Below the pieces are notes generated by a model. The model ran no database searches, was not told the origin of the DNA, and was given only the letters and a program-made list of their open reading frames with translations. Shown one piece after another: positions 15,665 through 30,400 of a DNA stretch of 64,000 nt. The number at the start of each line of letters is the position of its first letter. Position 1 is the stretch's first letter. The position numbers and the translations under genes were made by a program. This DNA comes from Glandiceps talaboti (Eukaryota > Hemichordata > Enteropneusta > Spengelidae): the NCBI RefSeq assembly GCF_964340395.1, contig NC_135549.1, forward strand, positions 4,320,501-4,384,500. The letters are read 5' to 3'.

Positions 15665-18600
15665 AGTAGGCTAGTCGTTTTACTTCTTACTCTTTTTTAC
15701 CTATATATATACTGAAATGTTACCAAAATATGACAGACGCAATTAATTGACACCAAGTTGCTTACCAAAACTCATTAGTAACTTTGAATTTAATATTTAA
15801 GAACAAAGAATGACGTAAATGTACCAACAATATGTTATTATAATAATTTACATGAATGTGTTATGCAGGACGAATTTTAAAAAAATTGAAATATTAAGCA
15901 AACAATTCACAAAGACGTGTTTAATATGTCTACCCATATGGAGACCTATAGTCGCTACTACATTCATATTTCTCATGTCAATCGCCGATATTTACGCTTA
16001 AATACTTTTTGTACACACTCGTCGTCTTGTTTACCCTAGTGATTTACAAAGCGAACATGTTCTTGGATGTACGCTCCATTCTTACTGGCGACACGAATAG
16101 GTCGAGCTGTTACATCAATCCCTTGTCGTCTTATGTCCGCACGAAAGCTAACACGTTAAGACAATACTCGTTCCCGATTTAGGAACGACAATCGAAGTTC
16201 ATTGTTCTAATTTCCACATTCTGAAAATATTTCCTGGAGTACTCATTCCTTGTTTACCGTAACTATCCGCGGTGACATCACAGTCAAGTTTCAATACCTG
16301 TATTTCTCTTCCGAAAAGACTCTTCACCGAGTCGATTTATATTTTACTGTACGTATATCTATATCGGTTTTGGCTCGGTATACTGTACACATTTGGCCAA
16401 TTATTGCACTCAGTCCAGTCAGCAGTGCTTGCCTTTCGGTGGTTTTAGTTTTCTAAGATGTGTGAAACACACTCATCTTGGAGTGCAGAATCAACACTTT
16501 ACGCACCAATTTCATCTTTGTTTGTATAGCATATAGGTATGTCACGCCTGCCGATAACGATTTTTTTATCGATCTGAACTCAATGTTGAGCTATTTGGAG
16601 ACGCCGAGGGTGACGTTGAAGTAGTCTTCTTGTAAACTGTTAAGCTGGTCACTATGGTGTAGACTCGCATGCACACCAATTCAATACTCTTCGTGGGTAC
16701 TCATTAAGTCACGTTATTTCCATATTGAATTACCATCGACGGGGGTTTTGATGTATTTCAAAACACACAAGTAGGTTTCAAGAGCGTTTTTGGTTGAACT
16801 GGAGCGTTTGTAAATGGGTTCGTGAGAGCAAGGTAGACAGCTAATAAACCGTTTTGCCCTTTTGCATTCTCACCTAATACTACAGTATAGACCTATTACC
16901 ATCAAAGCTTAGCGATACAAGAAGAATAATTTGCGGCAATTTTTTTCAGATGAAAAGTAGTAACTCTAAAATTTACGGTTATGAATAAACATAATGAGAA
17001 AAGAAAAAGTTACACTATGGGGTTGTTCTTAGATGTATACCGAAAATCCGATTTGACATAATAGCATAGATTGTACAAAAATTGTCAAACAGCAGTGTCT
17101 TTTAAATTACCATATTTGTGCATTTCTCTCATCGCAAACGTTACCAAGGCGATTCAAAAACTTTGGAGAAACATTCGAAAACTTTTTAGGAGGTCTTAGG
17201 TCTCACCGTGGTGAATATTATCAAATATACCGAACCAAATACGATCAAAAGGTGTACACATAATTGGTGCAGAGATGTCAATTGAACAAAGAAAAAAAGT
17301 TAGGTTGTAGACATTTCTCGGTACTGTAGGATTGATGAAAAACAGTTACTCGGAGAAACCCCCTTGCTATCTTACATTAATGTGTTTTTACGTGTGTACT
17401 TGTTTGTATTTTGTTGATTTTGTGGATATTTCAGCCTAACACCTATTCTTGCCACGAGTACATGCCAATGTAGACTACGTGTAACTCAGTTTTCACTAGT
17501 GTGCTTTTGAACTACTCAAAGATTTCGCTTACAAGCATTCACACACGAGGCCTACGTCATTCGACTTGTTATCCAAGGCAGAGATAACAAACAACACCGA
17601 AAGATTGTAAGACACGCTAGGAGCAGCCAACTTTACAGAGATACACAAAGAAGGGGACATTCGGTCCTTTCAAAGCCCATGCTATCGCATTGATAAATCG
17701 TGGCTACTTCTTTGTACAAAACTTCAATGCCTATCTGTATTTGAATTCATCAAGGGCGTACTGCACCGTGTGTGGATTTGTCAATTCTCGTTTATTCTTT
17801 TGACAGTTGAGGTACTCGTAGTACTGCGAATTAAGGGTAAAAAAATCTGTTGTGTGTGTGTCCCTTTCTCCAGACAGTTCTCCTTGAAAGCTAAAACCAC
17901 GTACAAATCTAATGACTCGAGATTAAGCGTTTGATGGTGTGTCCTAGATCTGGTAATGGCTCTAATTGCTACCAAGTCAATAATGTTGCTTGTGATCGAG
18001 ACTGACAGCCTTTTGTCTACCGTGTGCATTCGAAGTCAACAGGATGAAAAAATGTTTTTAGAACTGGTGTGCTATAAATTGGTCATGATTCGCCTATTTG
18101 TGAGGCCAAAGTAGACGCTGTGCATTTTACCATAGCTATGTCCTGTCTGAGCTTACTCAAGCCGAATAATGGCGTCTAAAAGCCATGTACAGCATAGTCT
18201 GCCTTGGCGATGTATGAACAGCCGGGTTTCGTAGGTCAGTAAGTCATCGGACACCCAACACAATGACGGCCTTTTTCCCACTGCAAAAGCTTTTAAATTC
18301 TAGCTGTGTACAGTGTAGACTTATAATGGATACGTATGAACATTGTAGTATCAAGACTGTCACCGGTTATCACATCCGTACTTTTTTACAGCTCTACATG
18401 TTTACAAATTTTGTCCGGTTAAAGCCTTCTGTGGTATGTGGGTGAAAACACAACAGCTTCTAACTCTGTCAAAATACATTAACCGACACAAGTTTCTTTA
18501 CAACGAAAAGCATCGGTATAAAGGTATTGTATTAGTTGTTTATATTATCATCTGACTCGGAATGCCTTTCTCGTGAATTGACCTTTCACCTCTGTTTGTT

Positions 18601-21600
18601 TATCGCTGGCGATGCTCTTTGTCTAGCTTTCTCACTGAAAGTAATTTTGTTGCGAAACTCTAAAGCAGCCAGATACCATTGTTGTAACATCCTTTTAAAA
18701 AACCTACCACCCAGATTTACAAATAACTAGACTTTTTATGAAGATTGATCATGTTTTCAAAGCACTGCACCTGCATTAATGTGATGACAACATCCAAGGA
18801 TTTACTTCGATGTTTAATTTTGATAAACTGATTATAATGAGTGGAGCAACCACGAATGACAATCAGAAACCATTAATTGTTTAGAATGCGATCATATAAA
18901 TGAGATATTCGTTTTCACATGTACATAAAACTTCGCTGAGGTCGCTTCAAATGAATACAGGTAAGAATCGACTGTCGTTGTTAGACTCAATTCCTTTGTT
19001 TCAAATTCGCGCAATTAAAGTTCACGATATGTCTGGAATTGCTATAGAAACTGAAAACAACATTTTTACGATGGGACCACCACCAGACGGTCATTGTCAT
19101 GACAAACAATACGGACAAATGAACAAAACAACACAATGACGAATTAATTCCAAGCAGTGTCTCACGTCACCCACAAGAAGCCCCCCCCCCCCGGTGAAGA
19201 ACAGACCCGTCATCGCATGTCGATTCCACCCCTTCACTATATAAGACAAAACAACGACAATGTTTTTTATATTTATTTGTAAGTAACCACAACTTAACCA
19301 AAATGCTGAGGTATAATATGATTAGTTTTTACGATTTCAGTCGAAGAAATTTAATGTTGAAATAAAAAAGAAATACAGAAAAACAAGAATTGTTTTCACT
19401 CCTCTACTTTTGATCGAAACTTGGAGAACTTCGACATAGGCGTATTTTCTATTCACGACAACTTGTTTGTAAGGCGTAGGCACACTGGAAATTCATTCGG
19501 AACATGAATTAATCACTTTGAATAGACACTTGATAACTTTATTCAGGTCATAAAACGTTATGCAGTTTAGGGCGTGTATAAAAGGGCGTCAACTCAGATA
19601 TGCAGTGACGCAAGCCGTGAAGCATTGACAATATAACGACTCCATGAATGTAAAATTGGGAACGCTACAACTAGTGTGGTAGAGATTAATAGTTTGGTAG
19701 AATTATAGTCCTGACATAAGAAATTAACCTACACGTTATATTTGTCAACTCGTTTGAAATTTATGGCCTCCCTTGACAATTACAGCTTACAACGGAGTGG
19801 ATTAGTGAAGACGAGGCAACATCATTTTACAGAAATAAAGGTTTTGTCGAGTTATATTAACGAGAATAGGTCAGTCTACCTGAAAAGCAACATGAGGGTC
19901 GTTAATCAACTCTGAGAGACAGCTGTCAGACGATGCTGTCTGTATATACTAGCCATCAATGAAACGTGGAAATACTTTGTAAACATCGGGACTGTTTTGT
20001 CACCCCTTTTCACCAAGCGTCCCTGAAGACAAGACCCAACCAACACCATTCATGCATGTATGTACCACAGGAAACGTTGTGTCACCTGGTAGATTACTGT
20101 TTTTTAGTTACATTACGAGTACATCGAAATGGTTACTTCTCAATTACGAGGCGATTGTGGTAATATAATGGTCATATTCGTTATAAATCAAACACACGCT
20201 TCACATTTTAAGTTTCCCTCTTAACTGTTTCTTTCAACCACATTTTGCTCGTTTTCGACACTGTGACACGGTTCAATAACCGTCGAGGTTCGTTACCTTT
20301 TGCTTAACCTCGGAATTTATTTCCTACATGTGTATATGTGAAAAATGGAGCTTGAGAAAATGATTTTTGTAGTTTCTTAGACAATGCATTGATCTCACAT
20401 AACCTTGACTGTTGCGTCACTGGGAACATACCAAATACCATACACAAGTATTTAACTTATCCAAATGGGGATCAATAACAAGTTAACAGCACATACTATA
20501 GTGAAAAACGCCTTTGGGATTAATATTCATCAAGATAAAAATTCTTGGAATTTCTTGGAACTTTTAAGGAAGACTCTTTACTAAACAAACAAGAATATAT
20601 ACACGTAGAACATTAACGATTCTGTCTTCAAGAAAATTGACTAGGTGTTACTAACTAACTGACAGACATTCTGGCATTGATGGAACCAAAACTTAGGATT
20701 TAATATTTTCAGTGATGACACTAATAACAATCCGTGTGCAAAAAAGAAGGATAGTAACACCAGTTCAAGTTCGTTCTTTATCTATCTTTTGAGGTGACCC
20801 AGTGAAGATACACCACCCAATCAGGTATAATAATGGAATTTGAAATGTCAACCTATGCTTAGTAAAATTGAGTTGCTCAGGAATTTCAGGTCATGACTTT
20901 AGAATTTCTTAGTAACCTTAAAGCCGTATGAAATCAATTGCTTTTCTTTAGCTAATAAATTGGTTTATACTATAAAGTAATGGAAGAAGGCTACAATTAC
21001 AAAAAACTCAACTGGTTCATGCACATACTGTCATTTTTTAACTATCTTTTATCTGTCTGCTTACCTAAGTATTACTAAGCTTATACTCAAGCGTGTCCCT
21101 CTGACAGACACGTTTTGTATATAGTACATGTATCATACGCTAACCCAATGACGTGATGAGTTATACGACAGATGAATTCAAATATGATTATAAATATGCT
21201 ATATTCATTATAACTATTGTCGCTTTTTTCTTTGCAAATTGTTCCATCGGTTATTGAAGCAAGGTTGTCCTTAACTGGCAGTGCACCATCCTTGGCATCA
21301 TGTGCATTCATTGCGTATGGTGGTAAGCTAATGTCTAGAAAACGTGTGTATACTCCTGAAATTCTTTAGCCATTCCAGTTTTCCATTAACTGTAGAGGTA
21401 AAGAAATTCGTGGTTGTCGCAATTATAGTACGATTCATTGTAAAACACGCTGCAGAAATACATAACGGGATTCATGCAAGTGAAGACGGTAGATATGGAG
21501 GAATAAAGGTAAACGTACTATTTTTGTGCACCGTGTACTTTTCACTTGAAGAATCGAACTGTAACCGCATTATACTAATAAAGAAATTTGACCTGTTTGA

Positions 21601-24600
21601 CCTGCTTTTTCTGTTGACTTTAAAAGAATCATTTTCGTCACACTAACGCTAACTTTAGTAAGTTTCATAACAGCCGTTAGATTTCTTTACTGTCTGATAC
21701 CAATTAAAATAAACATACTGATGATGTGTCGGCATGAGACATTTGATTCGAAACGCGTGTCATTTTTTAACTGATTTTTCTTACTCAAAACGACCATGAG
21801 TTGATCGCAGCTCACCGGTATGACTCCACTATACTCTGTGAGTTTCACGTGTGTACCGTGATGTTGATGACTGTCTAACTGAAACAAACATGGGACATCT
21901 AAAGAAAACAATATCATTGTTGTTTTGTCTAGTGGCAAACAAATATTGATAAGTCTTATTGTGTGCCAATATTGGGGACCATACCCTTTCTTCTCAATCG
22001 ATGTAGGGTTTGTATGCATGTTAATTTGTACAGGACCTTTTTTTATTCATTACCAGTCGCATCATTGTATATGAATGTAGTTCTGTCACTTTCTATTCCT
22101 TAAACCGGATTTGGAGGAGAGTACAATTTAGAATTGTGCCAAAAAGTGTAAATCTGTATTATCGCACTTAAAACGGGATCTCTATCTATTGAAAGTGGAA
22201 GTAAATACGAGTTAGACTAATCCCTGAACTACGATTACAAATTAACCATAGCTACTTAACGTTGAATGGGTAGAGAATTCGCTGCTATGAATCGCCACTT
22301 TACTCAATTAGTTATAGAAAATGAAAGCTTTCAATGGAAGTAGGTAAATCAAGTCTGTACGTATGCATTAATACTCACGATTTCAACATTCTTCTGCTAC
22401 CAGTCACAACATATATAAGAAGGTGTACTTCGTCTCCTTTGAAAGACGTTTGTTTTAATTCACATCGTCCTCCTATCAAATGTTTGTAACTACCTTGTAA
22501 AGGCAGGTTTCATTACGGTTGGTCGAAGTAATGGCTTACGAAACGAGTCAGAAAACTCCACCCGACGTTTTCAGGTAATCACTTTCGTAAAGTTATCGGC
22601 CCACCAGCTAAATTGGTCTGCAGTAAGCTCCTTGCCCCTTCAAGCAGAAACAGAAAGGCCAGCCCCCATTCAAAACTATTTAGCTAATGAAAGGGGAAAA
22701 ATACTTACCCATTCATTGGACTAATTGAATGGCTTATGTTTAAATAAAAACTTTAATATTGACTAAGATCTTAAGAAAATGTACTAAAGAAAACAGATCA
22801 GGCTATTCCCCAAGGGTGGGATTTGAAACTAGCACCGCAGAGAACACCTGCGTTCGAAGGCTGCCATGTCAACTTCTATTAGCAATGTTTTGATTAACTG
22901 TATATGTCTGGCAGTAATATTCAAACTTTGGATATTGCTTTGAGGAGACTGTCAAGAAAGTAAAGAAAAACGATCACAAGTAGAAGTATTGATAAGGCGT
23001 GCAGCCTTTGAAAGTTGACGAGAAGTGGTATAATGAGGTACGTTGGCCCCAGGTACGTTTGTAAAGACTGCCAAATGAAAAGGGGGTCTAAATAGCGATA
23101 TAATTGAATGGGAACTAGCGGGTTGAAAGCTGGACTTCTAATCCCCACTTAAAAACGTGGGACTCGGTCTTCGACCAAGATACATCTATTCTTACACGTC
23201 TCGTGGTAATAATCTCAGAGGCGGACTGTTTTGAAGAAAGGTAAACTGTATCCATTGGAGTTGTAGAAGCAATCGAATTCAATTATATAATTGAATTAAT
23301 TCAAGCCTCTAGAAAAGTCCCATCTTTTGTTCTCAGTAGTGGCTGTATGAGATTCGGATACGGTTGATTGCAACATACGAGAACACAGGAGAAACGTGTG
23401 GATACACGATATGTACATCGAATATCATGTCCGGTACATCGAATATCATGTCCGGTACATCGAATATCATGTCGGGCACATCGAATATCATGTCGAATAC
23501 ATCGAATATCATGTTGGGTACATCGATGTCATGTCGGATATATCCAATATCGTGCCGGGTACTTCGAATATCATATCGGGTACATCGAATATTATGTTGG
23601 GTACATCGATATCATGTCGGGTTTATCAAATATCATATCGGGTACATCGAATATCATACCGGGAAATCAAGTATCATGTTGGGTCAATCGAATACCATTT
23701 CGAATACATCGAATATCATGACGGGTCAATCAAATACCATGTCGAATACATTTAATATGTCGGGTACCTCAAATATCATACCGGGTACATTAAGTACATG
23801 TATTATGTCGAGTATATCAAATATCATGGATGACAATATTTTCGTTTTACATGCCACTGTATATAATCAAATGCTACCAACTCTTTCTCTTGGAATTGGA
23901 TATTTTGGGATAATATTGATCAATTTATTCGAAGGACATGGAATCCCAGGTAATCTTCTTAAATTTGAAAATTTTGCGGAAATCTTTTAGAAAACAATTA
24001 GTGCAAATATTTATGCAGAAATCGGAATTTCTTAAGACGTTGAAACATTCCTAAAGAACCATGACGGTGCTACATGAAATTAAAATGACTGCTTGATGAT
24101 TGTACATTCACAATTAAATCGTCTCTTCTCATAGGACACGTTGGCGTTAGAAAAAGTCCCACGTTAAACTTTGATAAATGTTAACCTATTGCTACTGTAA
24201 ACAAATGAATATAGGCATGGTCTGTCGTCATGACGTCATCATGTCCAATTTATCAAAAGATAATAAATTTGGGGTTAAAAGTTCCTCGACAAGAAGTACA
24301 AATGGTATATTTGAATGGAGATAGGACAGTGTACATGACAAGAAGTACAAATGGTATATTTGAATGGAGATAGGACCTGTCCACGACAAGAAGTACTTAA
24401 ATGGTATATTTGAATGGAGATAGGACAGTGTACATGACAAGAAGTACAAATGGTATATTTGAATGGAGATAGGACCCTGTCCACGAAGAAGTACAAATGG
24501 TACATTTGAATGGAGATAGGACCCTGTCCACGACAAGAAGTACGAATGGTAGATTTGAATGGAGATAGGACTCTGTCCACGACAAGAAGTACGAATGGTA

Positions 24601-27087
24601 GATTTGAATGGAGATAGGACCCTGTCCACGACAAGAAGTACGAATGGTAGATTTGAATGGAGATAGGACCCTGTCCACGACAAGAAATACGAATGGTATA
24701 CTAGTATTTGAATGGAGATAGGACCCTGTCCATGACAAGAAGTACAAATGGTAGATTTGAATGGAGATAGGACCCTGTCCACGACAAGAAATACGAATGG
24801 TAGATTTGAATGGAGATAGGACCCGCTCCATGAATTCTATTAGCGTAAAGAATGAAAGGCACACAGTTATAAACGGTGCTCGTGACATGTATATTCATCA
24901 AAACGATCTAAGCATTAGTCTAAGATAGAGGGTGAAACACGGAGAAGGTCATGAATATTATTAACGCTTTAAATTACAGACTGGGATAACTTAAAATATC
25001 ATCAAGGGGTTACAGGTAATTGACTATTTAAGTTTATAACTCTTATTAGCTTTATCTGTTCTGTAGCTTGGAGTTTAAAGCGGTGCTCTTTTAATTAGAT
25101 TTAGTTGCAGGTAATAGCACTGCTCATGAAAATTCAGCGCTCGTGCATTCTGTGGTTTGAAGGTGAAACTATATTTTGTGGGAATTGATGGATGATTTAG
25201 GTTTTTGGTAGACCTCATCTATCACCTCATGAATCTCATTTAAACCGTGACTAACCTGGTTGGAGTACCTAGTACCTGCAACGCTTGCTCATGTTTGTCA
25301 ACTTATTGTTATTCAAAGGTTTGCTAATAGTAAGAACGGGTGTATTTATGTATGTCCTTTGAAAAGATGCCCATGTGTACTGAAAACAAATTAAGTAATT
25401 ATCCCACCCTCTGGTTATTCGGTGGGGGGCTACCCGAATTTGAAATTCTTTCCTCTCTTCTCTCCGACGGGATTTTTTTTATGTAAGGAGAGTGACTTCG
25501 TATGCCATCTAAACAAACATTGTCAGAGATGTGATGGCGTGTGTGAGTGGTCTGCAATGCAACTCCGTGTTTAGAACACTCCGAGTACCTTGTTTAGATA
25601 AAGACAAGGGGAAGAATGGAGTGCCCCAGGGCCAAGCTTAAAGATGTATACAGTATATTCAGAAGACGAGGGACAAAGAAATCCTGATTAAACAGTACCA
25701 TCACGACCGCACATCCGTACAACATCTATACGTGAAAAACACTTACAAATGATTTATAAACTGTAAAGTAGAGGGGTAGAGCAGAAGCAGTCAATAAAAG
25801 CTGCAAGATTTAAAATATATATAAATCAGTTTGCATAGAAGATGTTAATCTATCATCATGAAATAATGAATCGCACCATTGCTCAGTGTATTTTGGTTAG
25901 TACACCACTGTAAATACCTCGTCAAAATAGAACTAATTTTGCTATGCGTGAATGCCTTCTGCTGAGTGGGATTGAGGATGGTGTGGGACGACTGTCAACA
26001 CTGTTTTTTTCCAAGTGAATCTCTATGCCCCGTTTTCGAGTCAAACTTGCGTTAAATTGTATCGTAAGTAATCGTCTTTCCGAGAAGAATCTACTTCAAC
26101 TGTAACATTACTTAGACATAAACATTCATAATCAACTTCTAAGTTCCTTTACCAAGGAACTATATTTTCCCCGTTTTCTTATAAATGTTAAATATAGGTT
26201 AGACCTTGTTGGGTCCTTCGCTTGTCCTTTTTAAACAAAACAGATAATACCGTATAGACTGTTGTGCGGCTACATAGCGAGAAAGGGAAGTCAGGTCGCA
26301 GCACACATATAATGCTCAGTGCAGGGGACTTACAAGGTATTGGACAGAACTTTTGTTGCAGATACAAAGCTTCCAATGAACTTCATTCACCCAGTGTATA
26401 TATAAGAGGCAAGTTTTCAAAAGTAACCCTTTTTAGCGAGATATCACACACTGAGTCTGAGATTTTCATTTACCCCGTTGGTCGTCCGATCAAAAGGTCG
26501 AAGTATCACAAACCTACTTATAATAGAGACGATACCAAGATTTCACCACAAAGTTTGTTTCTCCTGTGAGAGTGGAATTCAGTCTGTTTGTGTACTTAAA
26601 TCTCCCTTTTCGGCTACTGTTTCACTTGTTTGCCTTGGCTTAACCCATCCATATCGCCTACATTTTATCATTTATCACGTCCTCTCGTATATGCGGTCTG
26701 TAGAATTATGTTCATCTTAAAGAATACCACCCGCCCCCTTATCCCTATTTCCTTATATAGCAAATCATTCCTCTTTGTCTTGGTGTCATATTGACGTTCA
26801 GAAAACATTAGTTAAAAGAACTACTGTAACATTGTGTAATACTAGTACTGTTCAAGTTATTCCGAGGTGGTTCTCTAAAACTGGGGCTAGTATGATGCAT
26901 CATTTGTAGTAGTATATTAGGTCTAGGTATGATGTATTCACAAGAAAACAATTCAGAACGAATTTATATAATGGATGCACCTGACAAGAATAAATCGATT
27001 ATTTGATAAATGTAGGAGATAGACTAGTTTAGTAGTAGGCAGATAAGATAAAATGTACACACATACATACATACATACATACATACA

Positions 27088-27121
<34 letters not shown>

Positions 27122-27329
27122 CATACATACATACACACACACATACATACATACATACATACATACATACATACATACATACATACATACGTATGTACGT
27201 ACGTACATACATACATACATACATACATACATACATACATACATACATACATACATGTACATACATACATACATACATACATACATACATACATACATAC
27301 ATACATACATACATACGTACATACATACA

Positions 27330-27362
<33 letters not shown>

Positions 27363-27376
27363 CCGTCCGTACGTAT

Positions 27377-27407
<31 letters not shown>

Positions 27408-30400
27408 TGCATGCATGTATGCATACATATATACACACTTGGTATCATCGATAGCGTGTGAACACGTATGTGGTAGTAAATGCAGCTCTATGATGTGATT
27501 TGATGTTATGTTATGTGGTGTGGTGTGGTGTGATGTGGTGTGGTGTGGCGTAATGTAATGTGATTTGACTAAGTTTGATGAAGTATGGTGTGATGCGACG
27601 TAATGTGATATGATATGATGTGATGCGATGTAGTGTGATGTGGCGTGATGACTGATGTAGTGTAGTATGATGTAATGATGTAGTGATATGATGTCAAGTC
27701 ATGTCATGTGATAAGATGTGATGTTATGTGGTGTGGTGTGGTGTGGTGTGGTGTGGTGTGGTGTGGTATGGTGTGATGTGAAATGATGTGATAAGATGTC
27801 ATGTTATATGATGTGGTGTGGTGTGATGTGATTTAATGTGATAAGACGTGATGTTATATGGTGTGGTGTGATGTGATGTGATGTGATGTGATGTGATGTG
27901 ATGTGATGTGGTGCTATATAGTTATTTGTCACAAGTGTACTATGATGTGATGCGCCGTAAAATTATGATATGCAATGCAAAATAGCAATCTGTCTCACCA
28001 CACGGTGAAGCGATATCGAAAAGTAAACACCATAATTTAGTTTCAGGCGTTGTTTGAGATCAGCTGTCCATGTATACACTGGAGCGATCACCGAAACATT
28101 AGAAGAAATTGACACTTTAGTAGCGTCATACTTGAATTGGTAGAAATCGTCAAGCGTAACAAAGTCAACCCTATAATTGACCCGGACTGACAGATGTGGT
28201 AATATCACCGAACGTTTTTTTTTCTTAATTTACGAGAGGGTTTTACATGCAGTTCCCACAACTCTTCCTGTATGCCATAAAACATGACGCTGAAGCAGAT
28301 AGTCGTTCGTCTCTTCCTGCAAATAGACCACGATGATTTTACGTGTTTCAATAGTTCTCTTACCTGCAATATCACTCAATTTTCGCTTCAAATTTACAAT
28401 GTTTTGGCCATGATCATATTACATGTTTGGCGACACTTGCAGGGGAGACTATTGCAATGGATTCCGTCTGTCCGTCCGTCATTTCTTAGACATGTAATAT
28501 CCACTTTTTTCACACTTGGCACAAAGATGATATGTCATATACATATGCAGGTCACTTAGTTTTGTGACATATGCAAATTTGACCGAATGGCTGTCACATT
28601 TGTAGTTAGAAATCAATATTCGTACAGCATCATTCACATGCCTAGCGACTAAATTCCTCTTATTATCAAGTACAGACTTTCTTTAAGACACTGGCCTTTG
28701 ACCTTGAATTTGACCTCATGAACAATGATCTAAATCCAGCCATTTCTTCCATATCACAGACACTTTGTCTCATTTATCTGTTACCACTTTCTCTTAAAAG
28801 GTACAAGAAAATATACACAAGGTTTAGTTTTAGTACTCATATCACTTTTTTACTGAATGCCAACCATATTTGGAGTAACAAATCAATATATTGCTACATA
28901 ACTCTACAACTTCAATACATAGAGAGTTCATTAAAGTGTCTAACCCCATATAATCACATGCAAGCTTTCTGATAAGAAAGTGACCTCTGACCTCGAACTT
29001 CTTGGTCAGTTATCAAAATCAAGCCTTTATAGAACATCTGTAACATTATGTATGGCCAATCAAAAAGATGTCTAAATAAGGTCATGAAGAACAAGAGAAG
29101 AAGAGAAATATAATATATGCATTACATTTGGTGCTCACATAACTTTTAACTGAATAGTGGCCATATTTGTTGTGAACAATCATGATTTACTGCATCATAT
29201 GCATCGCTCAAAAGCTCAAATAGTTTAATAAATAGAGACTCCATTCAAGTGTCTATCCCTATAGTATTAGGTGTAAACTTCTTTTTGAGATATTGAACTC
29301 TGACCCTAACCTTCAGGTTCAATTATCAAAATCAGGCAATTTCATGCATATCATAGATACTTTGTAGTATTTATTTGTTGCCACTAAGTTCTTTTAAAAC
29401 CATGTCACTATTCAGTCACATAGAAGTGAAGCATTTTAGGAATGTGTCTTCTGTGAAGACTTGTTGAAGATTAGAAAGTAGTCTATCTTCGTATGCAGCC
29501 TAAAATACATCACTAAAATGGAGAGTCAGTTATGATATATGTATAATTCCGACAGGCACAACCAGTCATGAATCAATTGTGTAAACATTACCAACCAACC
29601 AACATTACATGTACCAACCAACAACGTTAGATCTCACGAAAGTGGATGTTCCTATCCATCGTTATCAACTTTTGGATATTATCTGAGAATCATCACAAAA
29701 TGTTATTAGTAATTTTGACAGAAAATGTGAACAGTTTAAAAATTAAGTCAAATAATTCAGGTTGATTATTTTTTCTACATCGCGTGAAAAATGACGACAC
29801 CCGTAATTCTGGCCCATATCGCAAACCAGCTACATGTATCTAGAGATACAATATAGGGATTCTGAATTATATTTTGGTTTGTAATAATCTATCGAAGTTT
29901 GAACAACATGTATTTAGAAAGACAGATTGTGTAGTGTCGTTCTACTATTCTACAGACTTCAAAATTTAAATTTTGAAAAGAAACGAACACATACAAACGT
30001 ATGCGTGTATATGTATGTGTGTGTGTGTGTGTGTGTGTATGTGTGTGTGTCTATGTATGTATGTATGTATGGGCTTACAATTTCGAAGAAACAAACTTCA
30101 TATACTCACAGAAGAAATGAACAAGTCACTGTGCACTGAGTTTTATTTCTGGGTGGGCTTTTAGACTGACATAATATAAGTCAACATATCCGAGTTGTCT
30201 TTAACCACTGAAAGATACAATTTGCACGTCATCGTAGTTTGATGAGGATGTTTATGTCAGCTACTTATCGTTCAACCATCACCGTCTGCTTTGATGGATG
30301 ACAGTTGACACAAATGAACGTATGTCATGAAGTTGAACACGTTACATGGGTACGTACGTATAATGGTAATGATTGATGGTTAAAATGACACAGTCTAGAA

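Noticed and set aside
22800-22880. tRNA-like box B (GTTTCAAATCCC) on the minus strand
   Set aside because: No pairing T-arm, no convincing box A and no acceptor stem. At most a decayed tRNA-derived fragment.
23364-23990. 208-codon plus-strand frame with SGTSNIM-like repeats
   Set aside because: Product of a 21 bp minisatellite. Other frames are open too, and the non-repeat tail matches no family.
24228-24888. Minus-strand frames of up to 184 codons with PISIQIYH-like repeats
   Set aside because: Several overlapping frames of one 49 bp minisatellite; no exon context.
26953-27454. Tyr/Val/Cys/Met and His/Thr/Ile repeat proteins (also at 10.2, 46.1, 57.8 and 60.6 kb)
   Set aside because: Translations of TATG/CATA and CA/TG microsatellites.
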